Assembly: GCA_024195585.1 (NCBI GenBank)
Contig: SWBL01000490.1
Span: forward strand, 1 to 27,681
Direction: 5' to 3'
From: Aureobasidium sp. EXF-3400
Lineage: Eukaryota; Ascomycota; Dothideomycetes; Dothideales; Saccotheciaceae
DNA: 27,681 bases
In this document: one piece after another, positions 1 to 8,870 of the stretch
How positions within the stretch are numbered: position 1 is the stretch's first letter
Layout: every line of letters starts with the position of its first letter
Position numbers and translations under genes: made by a program
Notes under the pieces: model-generated
What the model was told of the DNA's origin: nothing
Databases searched by the model: none
The model's input: only the letters and a program-made list of their open reading frames with translations

Positions 1-98
1 TTCCGACACGGGGAATTGAACCCCGGCCTCCTCGGACCTAGTTGTTCTTGGTAGAACGGTTTGAGAGCGAGAAATCCTAGCCACTAGACCATATCGGA
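1..98 (-). tRNA. tRNA-Glu (CTC anticodon) with a 26-nt intron
   Basis: On the minus strand this folds as a full cloverleaf. The seven-pair acceptor stem starts TCCGATA and is closed by TGTCGGA with discriminator A at position 1. The T arm carries GGTTCAATTCC. The anticodon stem TCTCG/CGAGG holds loop CTCTCA-C with anticodon CTC at 63-65. The intron lies at 36-61, between bases 37 and 38, the standard nuclear tRNA intron site. The mature length is 72 nt. The acceptor and anticodon arm resemble those of yeast tRNA-Glu. The gene ends at the window edge, so its Pol III terminator is not visible. Confidence 0.93.
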
Positions 99-682
99 TT
101 TGACGTAAGCACAACCGCTCTAAACCAATATGACCTACAGTTTCTGACAGCAGTTTGCGTTTCTGGTGATGGTAGCACCCTGGTTGTCATCGCTCCTGGA
201 TAACTTGGAGTTGGAGCTCGTCTAAGTACTCATCTGACCACATATCCTGGAGACTAGGATTCATTATCATATGTCATTACTTTCTGAGCTCAGCACGATC
301 AGTGACTGTCGAGGTTGCTACTGATGTGCTCTCAAGATTGATGGGCACTCGAGCAATACGGTCTTGTTCAGACCTCTCACCATTATTCATAGACAAACAA
401 AATAATGACTACACCGGACTTCCAATTGAGAAGACATCGATACATCTGAGCAATCTACAGCATATACACAGCAGTACCGGTCCCTTTACCAATCCGTCCA
501 TGTATCTGTATAGCTATCGAACAGGGCTGCAAAGCCCAGGCTTCACAGCCGAATGTTGTCGATCCAACAAGCAAAATCTTCACAGCCAAACACCACCGTG
601 CCCACTCTCCCAGCATCCTACCCTAACACAGAAATGGCAAAAACACATCAGACAAGTATAGCTGACAAAACATAACATCAAT
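99..682. other. Intergenic, no gene recognised
   Basis: This is the spacer between tRNA-Glu and tRNA-Phe. A 119-codon open frame at 302-661 (+) starts at GTG, has low-complexity, unfamiliar composition and no recognisable domain. I treat it as chance. A T4 run for the upstream tRNA-Phe lies at 667-670. Confidence 0.6.
667..670 (-). terminator. Pol III terminator of tRNA-Phe
   Basis: A TTTT run on the minus strand begins 13 nt past the 3' end of tRNA-Phe. It is a minimal Pol III termination signal. Confidence 0.6.
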
Positions 683-787
683 TGCCGCTTCTGTGGATCG
701 AACACAGTGCCTCCAGAATACTCCTGTAGATCAGGAAGACATGAAGTGGACTTCAGTCTGGCGCTCTCCCAGATGAGCTAAAGCGGC
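683..787 (-). tRNA. tRNA-Phe (GAA anticodon) with a 32-nt intron
   Basis: The minus-strand cloverleaf starts GCCGCTT and ends AAGCGGCA, including the discriminator A. The D arm is GCTCATCTGGGAGAGC, and the T arm is CTGTG-TTCGATC-CACAG. The anticodon stem CCAGA/TCTGG holds loop CTGAAG-T, with GAA at 752-754. The intron is at 719-750, after base 37. The mature length is 73 nt. The D arm and anticodon region match the usual fungal tRNA-Phe pattern. Confidence 0.94.
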
Positions 788-1026
788 TTATGCCAAGAGT
801 TTTCATCTGTAGACAATATGTTCAAATGACTTTTGGTAGATGTCGAGGGGCATGCCGTGCTGAGAGGACGGTATGACTGGAGCAAAGCAGGAGAAGCAAC
901 ACTGGACCGCGTTTGAGATGAAAGTATGACCCAATGGAAGACATATGTCGTTCTATTCTCATGCTCCTTTCCACAGCTTGTGAACCACCTACCTCACACA
1001 CCCTCATTATCTCGCTTCCGTCAGTC

Positions 1027-1086
1027 CCACGTCGTGGAAGGTCTTGAGAGCAGACGCCGGGTGGTCCAAGCCTTGGCGTCTGGACC
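1027..1086. repeat. Cluster of short inverted repeats
   Basis: Three nested or adjacent inverted repeats occur here. CCACG-T-CGTGG spans 1027-1037. CAGACGCC at 1051-1058 pairs with GGCGTCTG at 1075-1082. Inside the second, CCAAG-C-CTTGG makes a small hairpin. No tRNA B box or other known RNA signature was found, so the function is unknown. Confidence 0.5.
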
Positions 1087-1234
1087 CTGATAACTGAATG
1101 CCAAGATTTCGCGACGCCGCTCACACCAGCCACCCAATATTCGAAAAAATCGCGAATATCACCTCCACCACGATTCTGACCATATCTACACATGTTTGGG
1201 ACCAAAAAGAACGTATACCAGTTCGACATAGTGC

Positions 1235-1239
1235 AAAAA
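1235..1239 (-). terminator. Pol III terminator of tRNA-Arg
   Basis: A TTTTT run on the minus strand begins 5 nt past the 3' end of tRNA-Arg, as expected for Pol III termination. Confidence 0.75.
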
Positions 1240-1243
1240 GGAA

Positions 1244-1342
1244 AGCCCCACGTGGGGCTCGAACCCACAGCCTCAAGATTACTGCTCGATCGGGAAATGA
1301 TCGATATAGAAGTCTTGCGCGCTACCATTGCGCCAGCAGGGC
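1244..1342 (-). tRNA. tRNA-Arg (TCT anticodon) with a 27-nt intron
   Basis: The minus-strand cloverleaf has acceptor stem GCCCTGC/GTGGGGC (including G-T pairs) and discriminator T. The D arm is GCGC-AATGGTA-GCGC, and the T arm is GTGGG-TTCGAGC-CCCAC. The anticodon stem CAAGA/TCTTG encloses loop CTTCTA-A with anticodon TCT at 1308-1310. The intron is at 1280-1306, after base 37. The mature length is 72 nt. Confidence 0.92.
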
Positions 1343-2220
1343 TGGTATGATGGAAAAAAATGTGCTTAAGTTGAATATAATCTACAATATTTCGGCACAC
1401 TCCGCTCAGCGATTACAACACGTTCACTGTCAGACAATCCTCCTTGTGCTCAGTTAACAACTCCACCAACATCCCTAATTGTTAACCAGCTTGCTTGAAC
1501 ATATAGCACTTTCTTCCTATTCGCTCGGAGCGGGAGCCGAGCTCGTCATCCAAAGCACTCTATCAACGACTACAGCGTCAAGCCATGCAATTCCGCAGAT
1601 GCAGCTCATCTATTTTATCATCTCGTTGTCACTATCTAGGGTACTCGGTCCCTTCTTCTCTCATCATTTGAGCAGGTGTTTTTCTTCTTTGACCGAGAAA
1701 ACCCAATCAACCGAGAAGGATTCAGAGGCTAGAGAAGCGCGGTAAGCCATCCAACACCGGACGTTCATGCACGATACACAAGATGCGTTCTGTCCTGAAT
1801 CCTTCGAACATCTCTCCTATCAGGGTATACACACCTCATGCAAGAGTAAGACCTCATATTATCTTCTAAAGATGTTCCTAGATCTATATCCTAGTAAGTT
1901 GCCACTCACCGCCTTAACCTGGTCAGTCTGGCAGAGTCATGGGGCCTGTTCATTGGATGCTCTTTTTATATCTTGCATGAACACATTCCTCGGGCTTGGA
2001 CTGCAGGTAAGTTGTTGGTATTTGGGTTGCTGTCATAAAATTTGAAACTGCATTGAACATATTTGGAAGAGTTGTATGTATGTTTCAGCCTTTCGATCCT
2101 TCGAGTGTGCATCGTGTTCTTCAAAGACTTCTATATCAATGTCAGTATTCCTCTTTCTCTTACCGTATCGAACCCTTTCTACACTTTCAAATCAGACCTT
2201 CATCCTAGAACACCTTCAGG
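1343..2220. other. Intergenic, 5' flank of the secreted-protein gene
   Basis: No convincing gene is visible. Open frames at 1479-1745, 1767-2045 and 2076-2510 (+) lack recognisable domains, and the last runs out of frame through the downstream gene. GT-rich donor-like sites (for example near 2006) leave room for an untranslated leader exon, but I cannot support one. Confidence 0.5.
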
Positions 2221-3311
2221 ATGATATTCAAACACATCATCAGTTTATCCACCCTCTTCACCCCTATCCTGTGCATCACCAACCAACCAATCTACTCCAA
2301 CACCACCACCAACACCACCACCAACACCACCACCTCCTCCTTCCAAACACCCAACTTCACATCCCAACACCTCTATTTCCTCACCGACCGCTTCCTCAAA
2401 AACCACATGTACCCGCTCAACATAGCGCAAGCCTCCTCCATAAACTCCTCTCTCTTATCCTCAGACATCCTCGGCCGCGTAGACGCAACCCGCGACTACG
2501 CAGGCCGTGAGCTAAACACTGAATATCTCTTCGGCCTTTTCGCCAACATAGCCTTAAACCCTAACGCATTTACTCTGTTGGGATACCCTGTGAACTACAC
2601 TTTTACACGGTTCTTGGGCCAAGGGAATGTGCTTAGTTTTGCTGCTGTGGTGGAGTATATGTTACCGGTTACAAAGACAGTGATACCGCAAGAGCTGGAC
2701 TTTTGGATTACGTTTAATGATGAAGGGGAGATCTCACAATATGATGGGTAAGTAAGCAATTCCACAATTAGTTTGATCAAAACTGATAAAGTGACAAAAA
2801 CAGCAACTTCCGCTACCTCCAATGGCAACTAACCAGCACAATCTCCACAATCGCTGCATCCCTAAACCTTTCTTCTGCAGCCGACCTCACACCAATCCTG
2901 CATTCAAAACTTGCCAACAGCATCTGCGAAACAGCTACTAAATTCTGCAATGGCACCAATTTGCAGTATGAGAGCCAGCAAGCTTGTGAAGATCATTTGG
3001 TCAATGGAACTAGATTTGGAGAGGGTTGGGAGTGGGGGATGGATACAGTGTCTTGTCGTATGGTGAGAATTCTCTTTTTCCTCTTTTCTGCATGACTGTT
3101 CCGTTGTTCAAGGGGTGGATCGCTGACAGGAGAAACATAGATCCATCAAAACATGGTTCCTTTGAGACCAGAAGTCCATTGTCCACATATCGGTCCATCA
3201 GGTGGAGGTATGTGTGTAGATGACCGCACATACGTCGGAAACCTCGAGGAAAACTACTTTGTCAATACTCCTTTTCTGGCTCCTGGACTTGAGGGTGGTG
3301 TGTTTTCTTGA
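2221..3311 (+). CDS. Small secreted Cys-containing protein of unknown function (318 aa)
   Basis: Three exons are proposed: 2221-2747, 2804-3062 and 3141-3311, with introns of 56 nt (GTAAGT...CAG) and 78 nt (GTGAGA...TAG). The frame stays open across both joins. The start is the first ATG, followed by a hydrophobic signal peptide (about residues 1-19). Residues 27-38 are three NTTT units, each an N-glycosylation sequon. The middle (about 50-260) has no domain I know. The last exon, starting at about residue 263, contains HCPHIGPSGGGMCVDD, which looks like a conserved motif of an unnamed fungal secreted family. There is no C-terminal hydrophobic tail, so it is probably soluble. Cysteines in exons 2 and 3 could form disulfides. 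The gene is tail-to-tail with the Nab3-like gene. The exon structure is well supported by the continuous motif; the function is unknown. Confidence 0.8.
2299..2334 (+). repeat. Perfect 12-bp tandem repeat x3 encoding NTTT sequons
   Basis: The unit AACACCACCACC is repeated three times without mismatch. It lies in frame just after the signal peptide of the secreted-protein gene and creates potential N-glycosylation sites at residues 27, 31 and 35. Confidence 0.9.
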
Positions 3312-3846
3312 GAGCAGTTTTTATAAAGCTTGAGATGATGTTTTGTCCAAGAGGATTGCGGAGGAAGACATGAAAGTGTGAATGACATGAAGGGAAATGG
3401 TATAAAAAGAGATCAACAATAGCAGTAGAGTCACAGCATCAAAGCAGTTCGTTTAGTTCTCGCTCTTGTATTGCTTATTCATACCTACTGCAGATTTCTT
3501 TTGCCCTTCTTCTCTGGCCCGAAGAGGAAAACCTCATGCTTAAAACACCCTAAACACCTAAAAGCAAAACCTCCCTGGAAACAGACACCAATCCATGAAA
3601 GAAAACATCCCATACGCCATGCTGTAAAAACAAAGAGACCGAGAAAATGCAACCCCTCGAAAATGACCAAAGAGACCCCCGACGAGCCAATAAAGACAGC
3701 TTCGAATGATGCAAACTTTCCGTGCCTTCCGGATCCCAAACGATAAAACTCAAACAAGAAACCGTCGCTATATGCGTGCGCCTGAGAAATGAAGAAACAA
3801 AGAGATTGGTGAAGAATGGTTGGTGTTGTAATTCTCAAAATTGATA
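3312..3846. other. Intergenic between convergent gene ends
   Basis: This holds the 3' flanks of the secreted-protein gene (+) and the Nab3-like gene (-). A TATAAAAA element lies at 3401-3408, but no convincing coding frame follows it. Overlapping open frames on both strands (3471-3746 +, 3485-3838 -) have Lys/Pro-rich or arbitrary composition and no homology I recognise. Confidence 0.5.
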
Positions 3847-6492
3847 CTATCGTCTGTAGGACCCTAGCTTGGCAAGGATATCTGCCATATCGGGTTGTCC
3901 AGGACTAGGTAGAGTATGTTGTCGCTGAGGTTGGATAGGCGAGCGTAGATCAGGCGTTTGGACACCGAGATGAGGGATGCCAATGTTCATAGGCGACTGT
4001 TGCTGCTGCTGGGCAAGAAGACTTGCCAGGGCAGGATTGTTCCTCAAAGCAGCAAGTGGATCCTGGTGGGGGTGAGGCAACTGAGCATAGGTAGGTGGAG
4101 ATTGAATCCCAGGTGTATGGATGCCTGGTGAAAGCAATGGAGGTGGTGGCGGGCGTACTGCAGCGGCATTGCCGAGTAGTTTAGCCAAGTCTGGTGTCAA
4201 TGCTGTAGCAGGAAGACCAGGATGCGGTCCAGTTGGAATACCAGGAGGCTGCATGACACCAAGCAGCTTTTGTAAACCAGTGGGATCAAGCGAGGTGATC
4301 AGGTTGGAGAGGTTAGGAGCGGGAGCGGTAACACCAGCGCCGTACCCATATTGTACTGGAGCAGGTACAGGCTGTGGTGGTGCATACGCGGGAGCAGCCT
4401 TTGCGCGCAGAACTAGTTGAGCAGCGATGGTAGGATCGAGGTTGTCGTACTCATCGAAGCGGACATTCTCAATACCAGCGCGACGATCAAAGATTTGCAA
4501 GGGGATTTTTGCTGTTTGTTGGTTGATACGAGTAATGCGCGAGACGGCGAGAACACCCTCAAGAATCTGACGACGAACGACGGCGGCTTCAGATAGACGA
4601 GGAGACAGAAGCAGAACATCAACACGGATGCCCTGGAGGGTGAAGGAGTGTTCCAACCAGGCGATGAAATTGCGATCGAGGTCGTCCAGAACGATAATCT
4701 GCACATCGGGCACGTCGCGTGGAGCTCTTCGCGGCAGGGGCAGATCATCGTCGCTGTTGCGTCTCGAAGCTCTTGGGCTAGGGCTGCGGAAGCGAGCGCC
4801 GCGACCGCCATAAGGCGGTGTCCTTGACCTGCTCCTGTATCGATTGTCGTATCTGTCCCTGCTTCGGTCGCGACCGCGGTACGATCTTGGAGATCTGGGG
4901 GAGCGCGGCGAAGGAGATCTTCCAGGGCGATATTCGCGAGACCTTCTGTCTCTGTTCCTGTCCCTATCTCTGTCTCTTTCTGTTCTTCTCTCGCCTGCCA
5001 TGTAGCGATCTGGCACTACTGATGAGCTACCAGCTCGTCCAGTATCGGGAGATCGAGAACGACGAGGAGCACGTGGGTCGGGGTTGCGGTTCTTCTGAGG
5101 CTTGCTGACCTCGAGGTCTTGATTTGTCAGTACTGGCTACTCGTTCTCGATGCACTGAGACTTACGAATTTTCTTGCCACGAATCGTCTTTCCTTGCTCG
5201 GCATTGATGGCCTTGGAGCATCCAGCAGATTCCAGAAACTGCACAAAACCATAGGCCTGCTTGATCGAGATCTGGGCCAAATCGCCGTACTTGTGGAAGA
5301 CGTGGAAGATGTCACGCTTCGTCACTCTTTCGCTCGAAAGGTTGCCCACAAACAGCCTCGATCCATATGGGAATTGCTCCCAGTTGCCCTCAGTCACGTA
5401 CTTTCTTTCCTCGGTCAGGAAGTTGTCATAGCGGTGCTGTGTTTCGGGTGTCCATGGCTGATCATCCTCGTCCAGTGTCTCTCCTGCTGCTTGCTTCCTC
5501 TCGCGCTGACTCTCAAGCTTGACGCTCTGCTGAAACGAGGCTACGGGCGGAGGTGGCAGACCGTTGGCTGCTACGTGGTTGGTTGTGTGCCCTCCGTTCG
5601 CTTGTTGCTGCTGTTGCTCTTGCTGCTGCGGTTGCTGGACTTGTTGAGCTTGGAGATTGTTCGTGTAGGTCTGGTAGGATTGCTCCTGCTGTGCAGCGTT
5701 CGCTGAGTTTGCAGCATTAGATGGGGTCTGCGCGATCTGGGAGGAGGGAGAATTGGATTGGGCCTGGCTATGGCTGGCATGTGACAAGTTGTTGAGCAAG
5801 CTCTGCAGACTATTGGCTTCAACGCCTGGAGGGAGTTCCGACACGCTGGCGTTGGTGGACGACGGGTTGGCGTGGGTTTGAGCTTGGAAGGAGTTGCTCT
5901 GGAACGAGGCTTCGTTGTTGGACTGGATTGACAAGGCAGGGAGATGATGGGCAGCAGTGGAAGGATAGGGAATGTCAGATGGAACAGATGCAGTGGCAGA
6001 GGCAGAGGCGTCAGAAGAGGCCACGGCGCCAGAGGCAGCAGGCTGATAAGAGTACTTCTCGTCATAATGAACGACAGGAGGAACTTGATTGGTCTGACTA
6101 TCCATTCCAATCGATGCTTGCTCTTGCGCCTGATGATAAGCTTGAGGGCCCTGATTCTGCGGAGCTTGGGTCTGACCCAGCCCGACTTGACCTGCCTGGT
6201 GAGTCATGTAGGCTTCAGGATGGTTAGAATGAGGCTGGGAGTGCTGAGCATGTTGCTGCTGTTGATGAAGGTCCTGGTTGTACGTGCCAGCTTGCTGGTT
6301 GAGGTACATTGGAGGCGGGAGTTGTTGGGAGATGGGTTCGACCATATGTGTTCCAGTCTGGTTAAAAACGGGGTCGATTTGGTTCTCAAGAACGGGAATG
6401 TTAGATGGCACTGGGTAATGAACAGGCTTGGGAGATACTGGGCTCAAGATGTTGAGCTCACTCGTATACTCGGGTGCTTCTTCAGATGTCAT
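3847..6492 (-). CDS. NAB3: Nab3-like RNA-binding protein (RRM + RS-rich + NCOA5-like domain, 865 aa)
   Basis: Two exons: 6492-5166 and 5117-3847, with a 48-nt intron (GTAAGT...AAG, 5118-5165) that interrupts the end of the RRM. Residues 1-370 are Ser/Gln-rich with a polyQ run. The RRM is at about 378-449, with RNP2 LFVGNL (380-385) and RNP1 KQAYGFVQF (411-419). Residues 470-570 are rich in RS, RD and SPR. Residues 577-690 (DVQIIVLDDLDRNFIAWLE onward) resemble the NCOA5/anticodon-binding-like fold that follows the RRM region in filamentous Nab3 proteins. The tail is Pro/Gln-rich. In yeast, Nab3 works with Nrd1 and Sen1 in nuclear termination of noncoding transcripts and binds short UCUU-type motifs; that role is transferred by family and not shown here. 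The start is the first ATG of the open frame. The alternative is another RRM/NCOA5-like protein of the same group. Confidence 0.82.
5602..5652 (-). repeat. Gln-rich codon tract in the Nab3-like gene
   Basis: A run of CAA/CAG codons encodes a Gln-rich stretch broken by Val, Pro and Glu. It lies N-terminal to the RRM. A shorter run of five Gln lies near 4000-4015, in the C-terminal tail. Both are candidates for length variation between strains. Confidence 0.8.
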
Positions 6493-7454
6493 GTAGGCGA
6501 GGTGCGCTATGCGCCAACATGCTAAGACCGGACAACAGTGGCGGCAAGTGAGTTAAAAGGAGTCGAGATGATGGGAGGGAACGAGAAGGACAACGCGATG
6601 ATGAGGAGAAGGGTGTCGAGATGATGGCTGTATGACCAACAGAAAGAAAACGTGAAAGTCGAGGCGTGAAATTCACTTCAGCTTGCAGTAGTCGCGCTAG
6701 CTTGTGCTTGTGCTTTCCCCGCAAACCCGTCGTGAGGGAAATGATTGAAGGACGTGCTATTAGGGTCTGCTCTCTAGAGATTGCTGTCAAGATGTTCACA
6801 GGCCGCCGTGAAAAACGATTGTCTGCACCGGAAAGAACGGAGTGTGAAAACGAGGGAAAGACTCAAAAGCCCATCCCCTCCAAGACGCGCCATTGTATGC
6901 ATGAGCACGAGCCATCTGAGCGTCACCGGATCATCGAATCATTGTTGAGATCGCATCTGCTCGAGCTAATGGATAATGCTAAACCCGACGACCACTGCTC
7001 ACCCTGAGTATGCTTTGTTATCTTCCAGCACGAGATGATGGAGTATCAGACATTTGTGTATAGCGTTTTGACCAGGCAAGATGGTCAACCCACACTCTCG
7101 GCGCTGGTCATACTTCGGCCAGAGGCATGAGCTTTCCAATGCCAATATATTTCCATCTTTCTAGAAGTCAGGGAAAATTTGAGCCGCAAAAGGGACACGT
7201 CAATATAGGCGTTGAGAACCTGCATCTGAGTGTACATCCATCCCTGTATTTCTTGACTTAGTCTCGAATGAGCAAGTGCGACCGTAAACGACCATATCCC
7301 GTATGCCGTACCTCGGTTTTGGACAACGCATCAAAAGAGTCGTCCAAAAGCTTCGTAACAGAGACTCAGAGAGCGATTCGTGATCCTGGTTCACCCGATA
7401 TCGTCTCACCGACCCCTTTTCGCAATCCACAACACTCTCCACTCGCGCGCCATA
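6493..7454. promoter_or_regulatory. Divergent promoter region of the Nab3-like and ICT1-like genes
   Basis: About 960 bp separate two head-to-head start codons, so both promoters must lie here. I see no clear TATA box. A 113-codon open frame at 6666-7007 (+) has no recognisable domain and overlaps the expected 5' UTR and promoter of the Nab3-like gene. I do not call it a gene. Confidence 0.55.
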
Positions 7455-8192
7455 ATGATCCGATCCATCGCCATTCTGCGTCCACAGTCGAAAGTTTTCG
7501 TCACGCGGACATCGCCAACCTCGTTCTGCACGTCGACGCGTGTATTGGCTTCCAAGCCAAAAACGGGATCCGGCAGCGGTGAGAATGGCGGCGACGACGA
7601 CGAGCTAGACGCAGCGAGGCGCTGGTTGGCGAATTTTGATGCCGAAACTATACCGCGAAGCATTTGCGACGTCTCGTTTAGTAGATCATCTGGTCCTGGT
7701 GGTCAGAATGTGAACAAGTATATATACACCCCATCAGCCACCAACACGAGAGGTTGGATTTGCTAGATAGATGCTGAGATGTTTGTGTAGAGTAAATTCA
7801 AAGGCTACTTTGCGACTGCCGCTATCGGCGTTACTGCCCATGCTACCTGCTGTTATTCGACCTGCAGTATCCAAGTCTCGGTACAGCGCCAAAGATGATT
7901 TGGTGATACAGGCAGATGATAGCAGGAAACAGAACGATAATGTGCATCACTGCTTCATCAAGCTACACCAGATGATTGTACAGGCGGGACGTGAGGTAGT
8001 GCCTGGCGAGACTAGTGCTGAGCAGATGGAGCGCGTCAAGAAATTGTAAGTACATGTCTTGTATCACGAACACTAGCACCCGCTTACAGGTGTGGCAGAC
8101 AAAAAGCGGAAAATGAGGGCAGACTCAAGATGAAGAAGAAGCATAGCGATAAGAAGAGTTCAAGAAGAGGCGGCGGAAAGCCAGACTATTGA
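7455..8192 (+). CDS. Mitochondrial ICT1/Pth4-type peptidyl-tRNA hydrolase (RF1-like GGQ domain, 206 aa)
   Basis: Exons 7455-7717, 7791-8045 and 8090-8192, with introns of 73 and 44 nt. The first ATG in frame gives a basic, hydroxylated N-terminus with no acidic residue in the first 40, typical of a mitochondrial presequence. The class-I release-factor core follows, with SSGPGGQNVNK (GGQ at residues 82-84); intron 1 splits the Lys88 codon and the frame continues as VNSKATLRLP. The C-terminus is highly basic (KMKKKHSDKKSSRRGGGK), as in human ICT1/MRPL58 and yeast Pth4, where it reaches into the ribosome. There is no codon-recognition domain, so it should act on stalled mitochondrial ribosomes by hydrolysing peptidyl-tRNA codon-independently. 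The length equals that of human ICT1. The family is certain; the mitochondrial site is inferred. Confidence 0.9.
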
Positions 8193-8870
8193 GGAAAGAA
8201 GTAGCATTGTATCATCATCATATATATCATGGCAGTTGTATTTCATGCATGCAGCAAGATGCATATTGTGATAGATCAAGACTTGTTACAAAGTACAGTG
8301 ATATGAGCAACAGACGCTTAGCCCGAGTACCTGTACATGACATGTCAGCAATGTTGCCAAAGAGCGGTATGTGAAGCTGCAGTGTGTATGTGTGGGATTT
8401 CAATCAGACATCCAAGGAAGATATTGCGCTCAACGACCGTCTAAGATAGGTTCAAGCGACGGCTAGCGTGAAAACTGCGAATGTGGTATGGGTTTCATCA
8501 TAGAAATGCGTGTAAGAGGGAAGAAGGAAAAGAGAATGAATACCTAGTGCTGTGGGCGAAGCGATGGTCGTGATAGATCAGCGTGAACTATGAAGCATCT
8601 TACCCGACAGCTTCCTGCAAGATATTTGCAGGCGTGCTGTCGAATGGCAATATGAGCATGTTGAAGAAGCGCGTTGGTGGAAGAGAAAAAGAATGGAAAG
8701 CTTTGAGCCGAGGCGCAAGTAGCTTTAAAGCTCACCGCCTTGCCAAGGATGGTTCTGCCGCGGTAGGCATCGGATGTCAGCGCGTCCGAGTCTCGAGCTC
8801 AGGGGATGGAGCTGTTGAAGATTGAAAGTCGTCTGTCCTTTTGTATTGTCGAGATACAATCGCTCGAGAC
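8193..8870. other. Intergenic, 5' flank of CWH43
   Basis: This carries the 3' flank of the ICT1-like gene and the promoter of CWH43. Open frames here (8189-8374 +, 8544-8735 -, 8583-8825 +) look random. No TATA box, repeat or RNA gene was recognised. Confidence 0.55.

Larger units (their letters stand above)
788..1243. other. Intergenic with inverted repeats, no gene recognised
   Basis: This is the spacer between tRNA-Phe and tRNA-Arg. Open frames on both strands run through the tRNA genes and are not coding. It holds a cluster of short inverted repeats at about 1027-1086 (listed separately) and the Pol III terminator of tRNA-Arg at 1235-1239. Confidence 0.6.

Noticed and set aside
822..1457. 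Open frames on both strands across tRNA-Arg
   Set aside because: They run through a clear tRNA gene with an intron, and their translation includes tRNA-derived sequence.
3485..3838. 117-codon minus-strand frame between convergent genes
   Set aside because: It overlaps an equally long plus-strand frame, has no recognisable motif and sits in the expected 3' UTR of the Nab3-like gene.
6666..7007. 113-codon open frame between the Nab3-like and ICT1-like genes
   Set aside because: It has no domain and lies in a divergent promoter region overlapping the likely 5' UTR of the Nab3-like gene.
7380..7454. Extended start for the ICT1-like gene
   Set aside because: The extension begins at GTG, not ATG. 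The first ATG at 7455 gives a good mitochondrial presequence and the usual family length.
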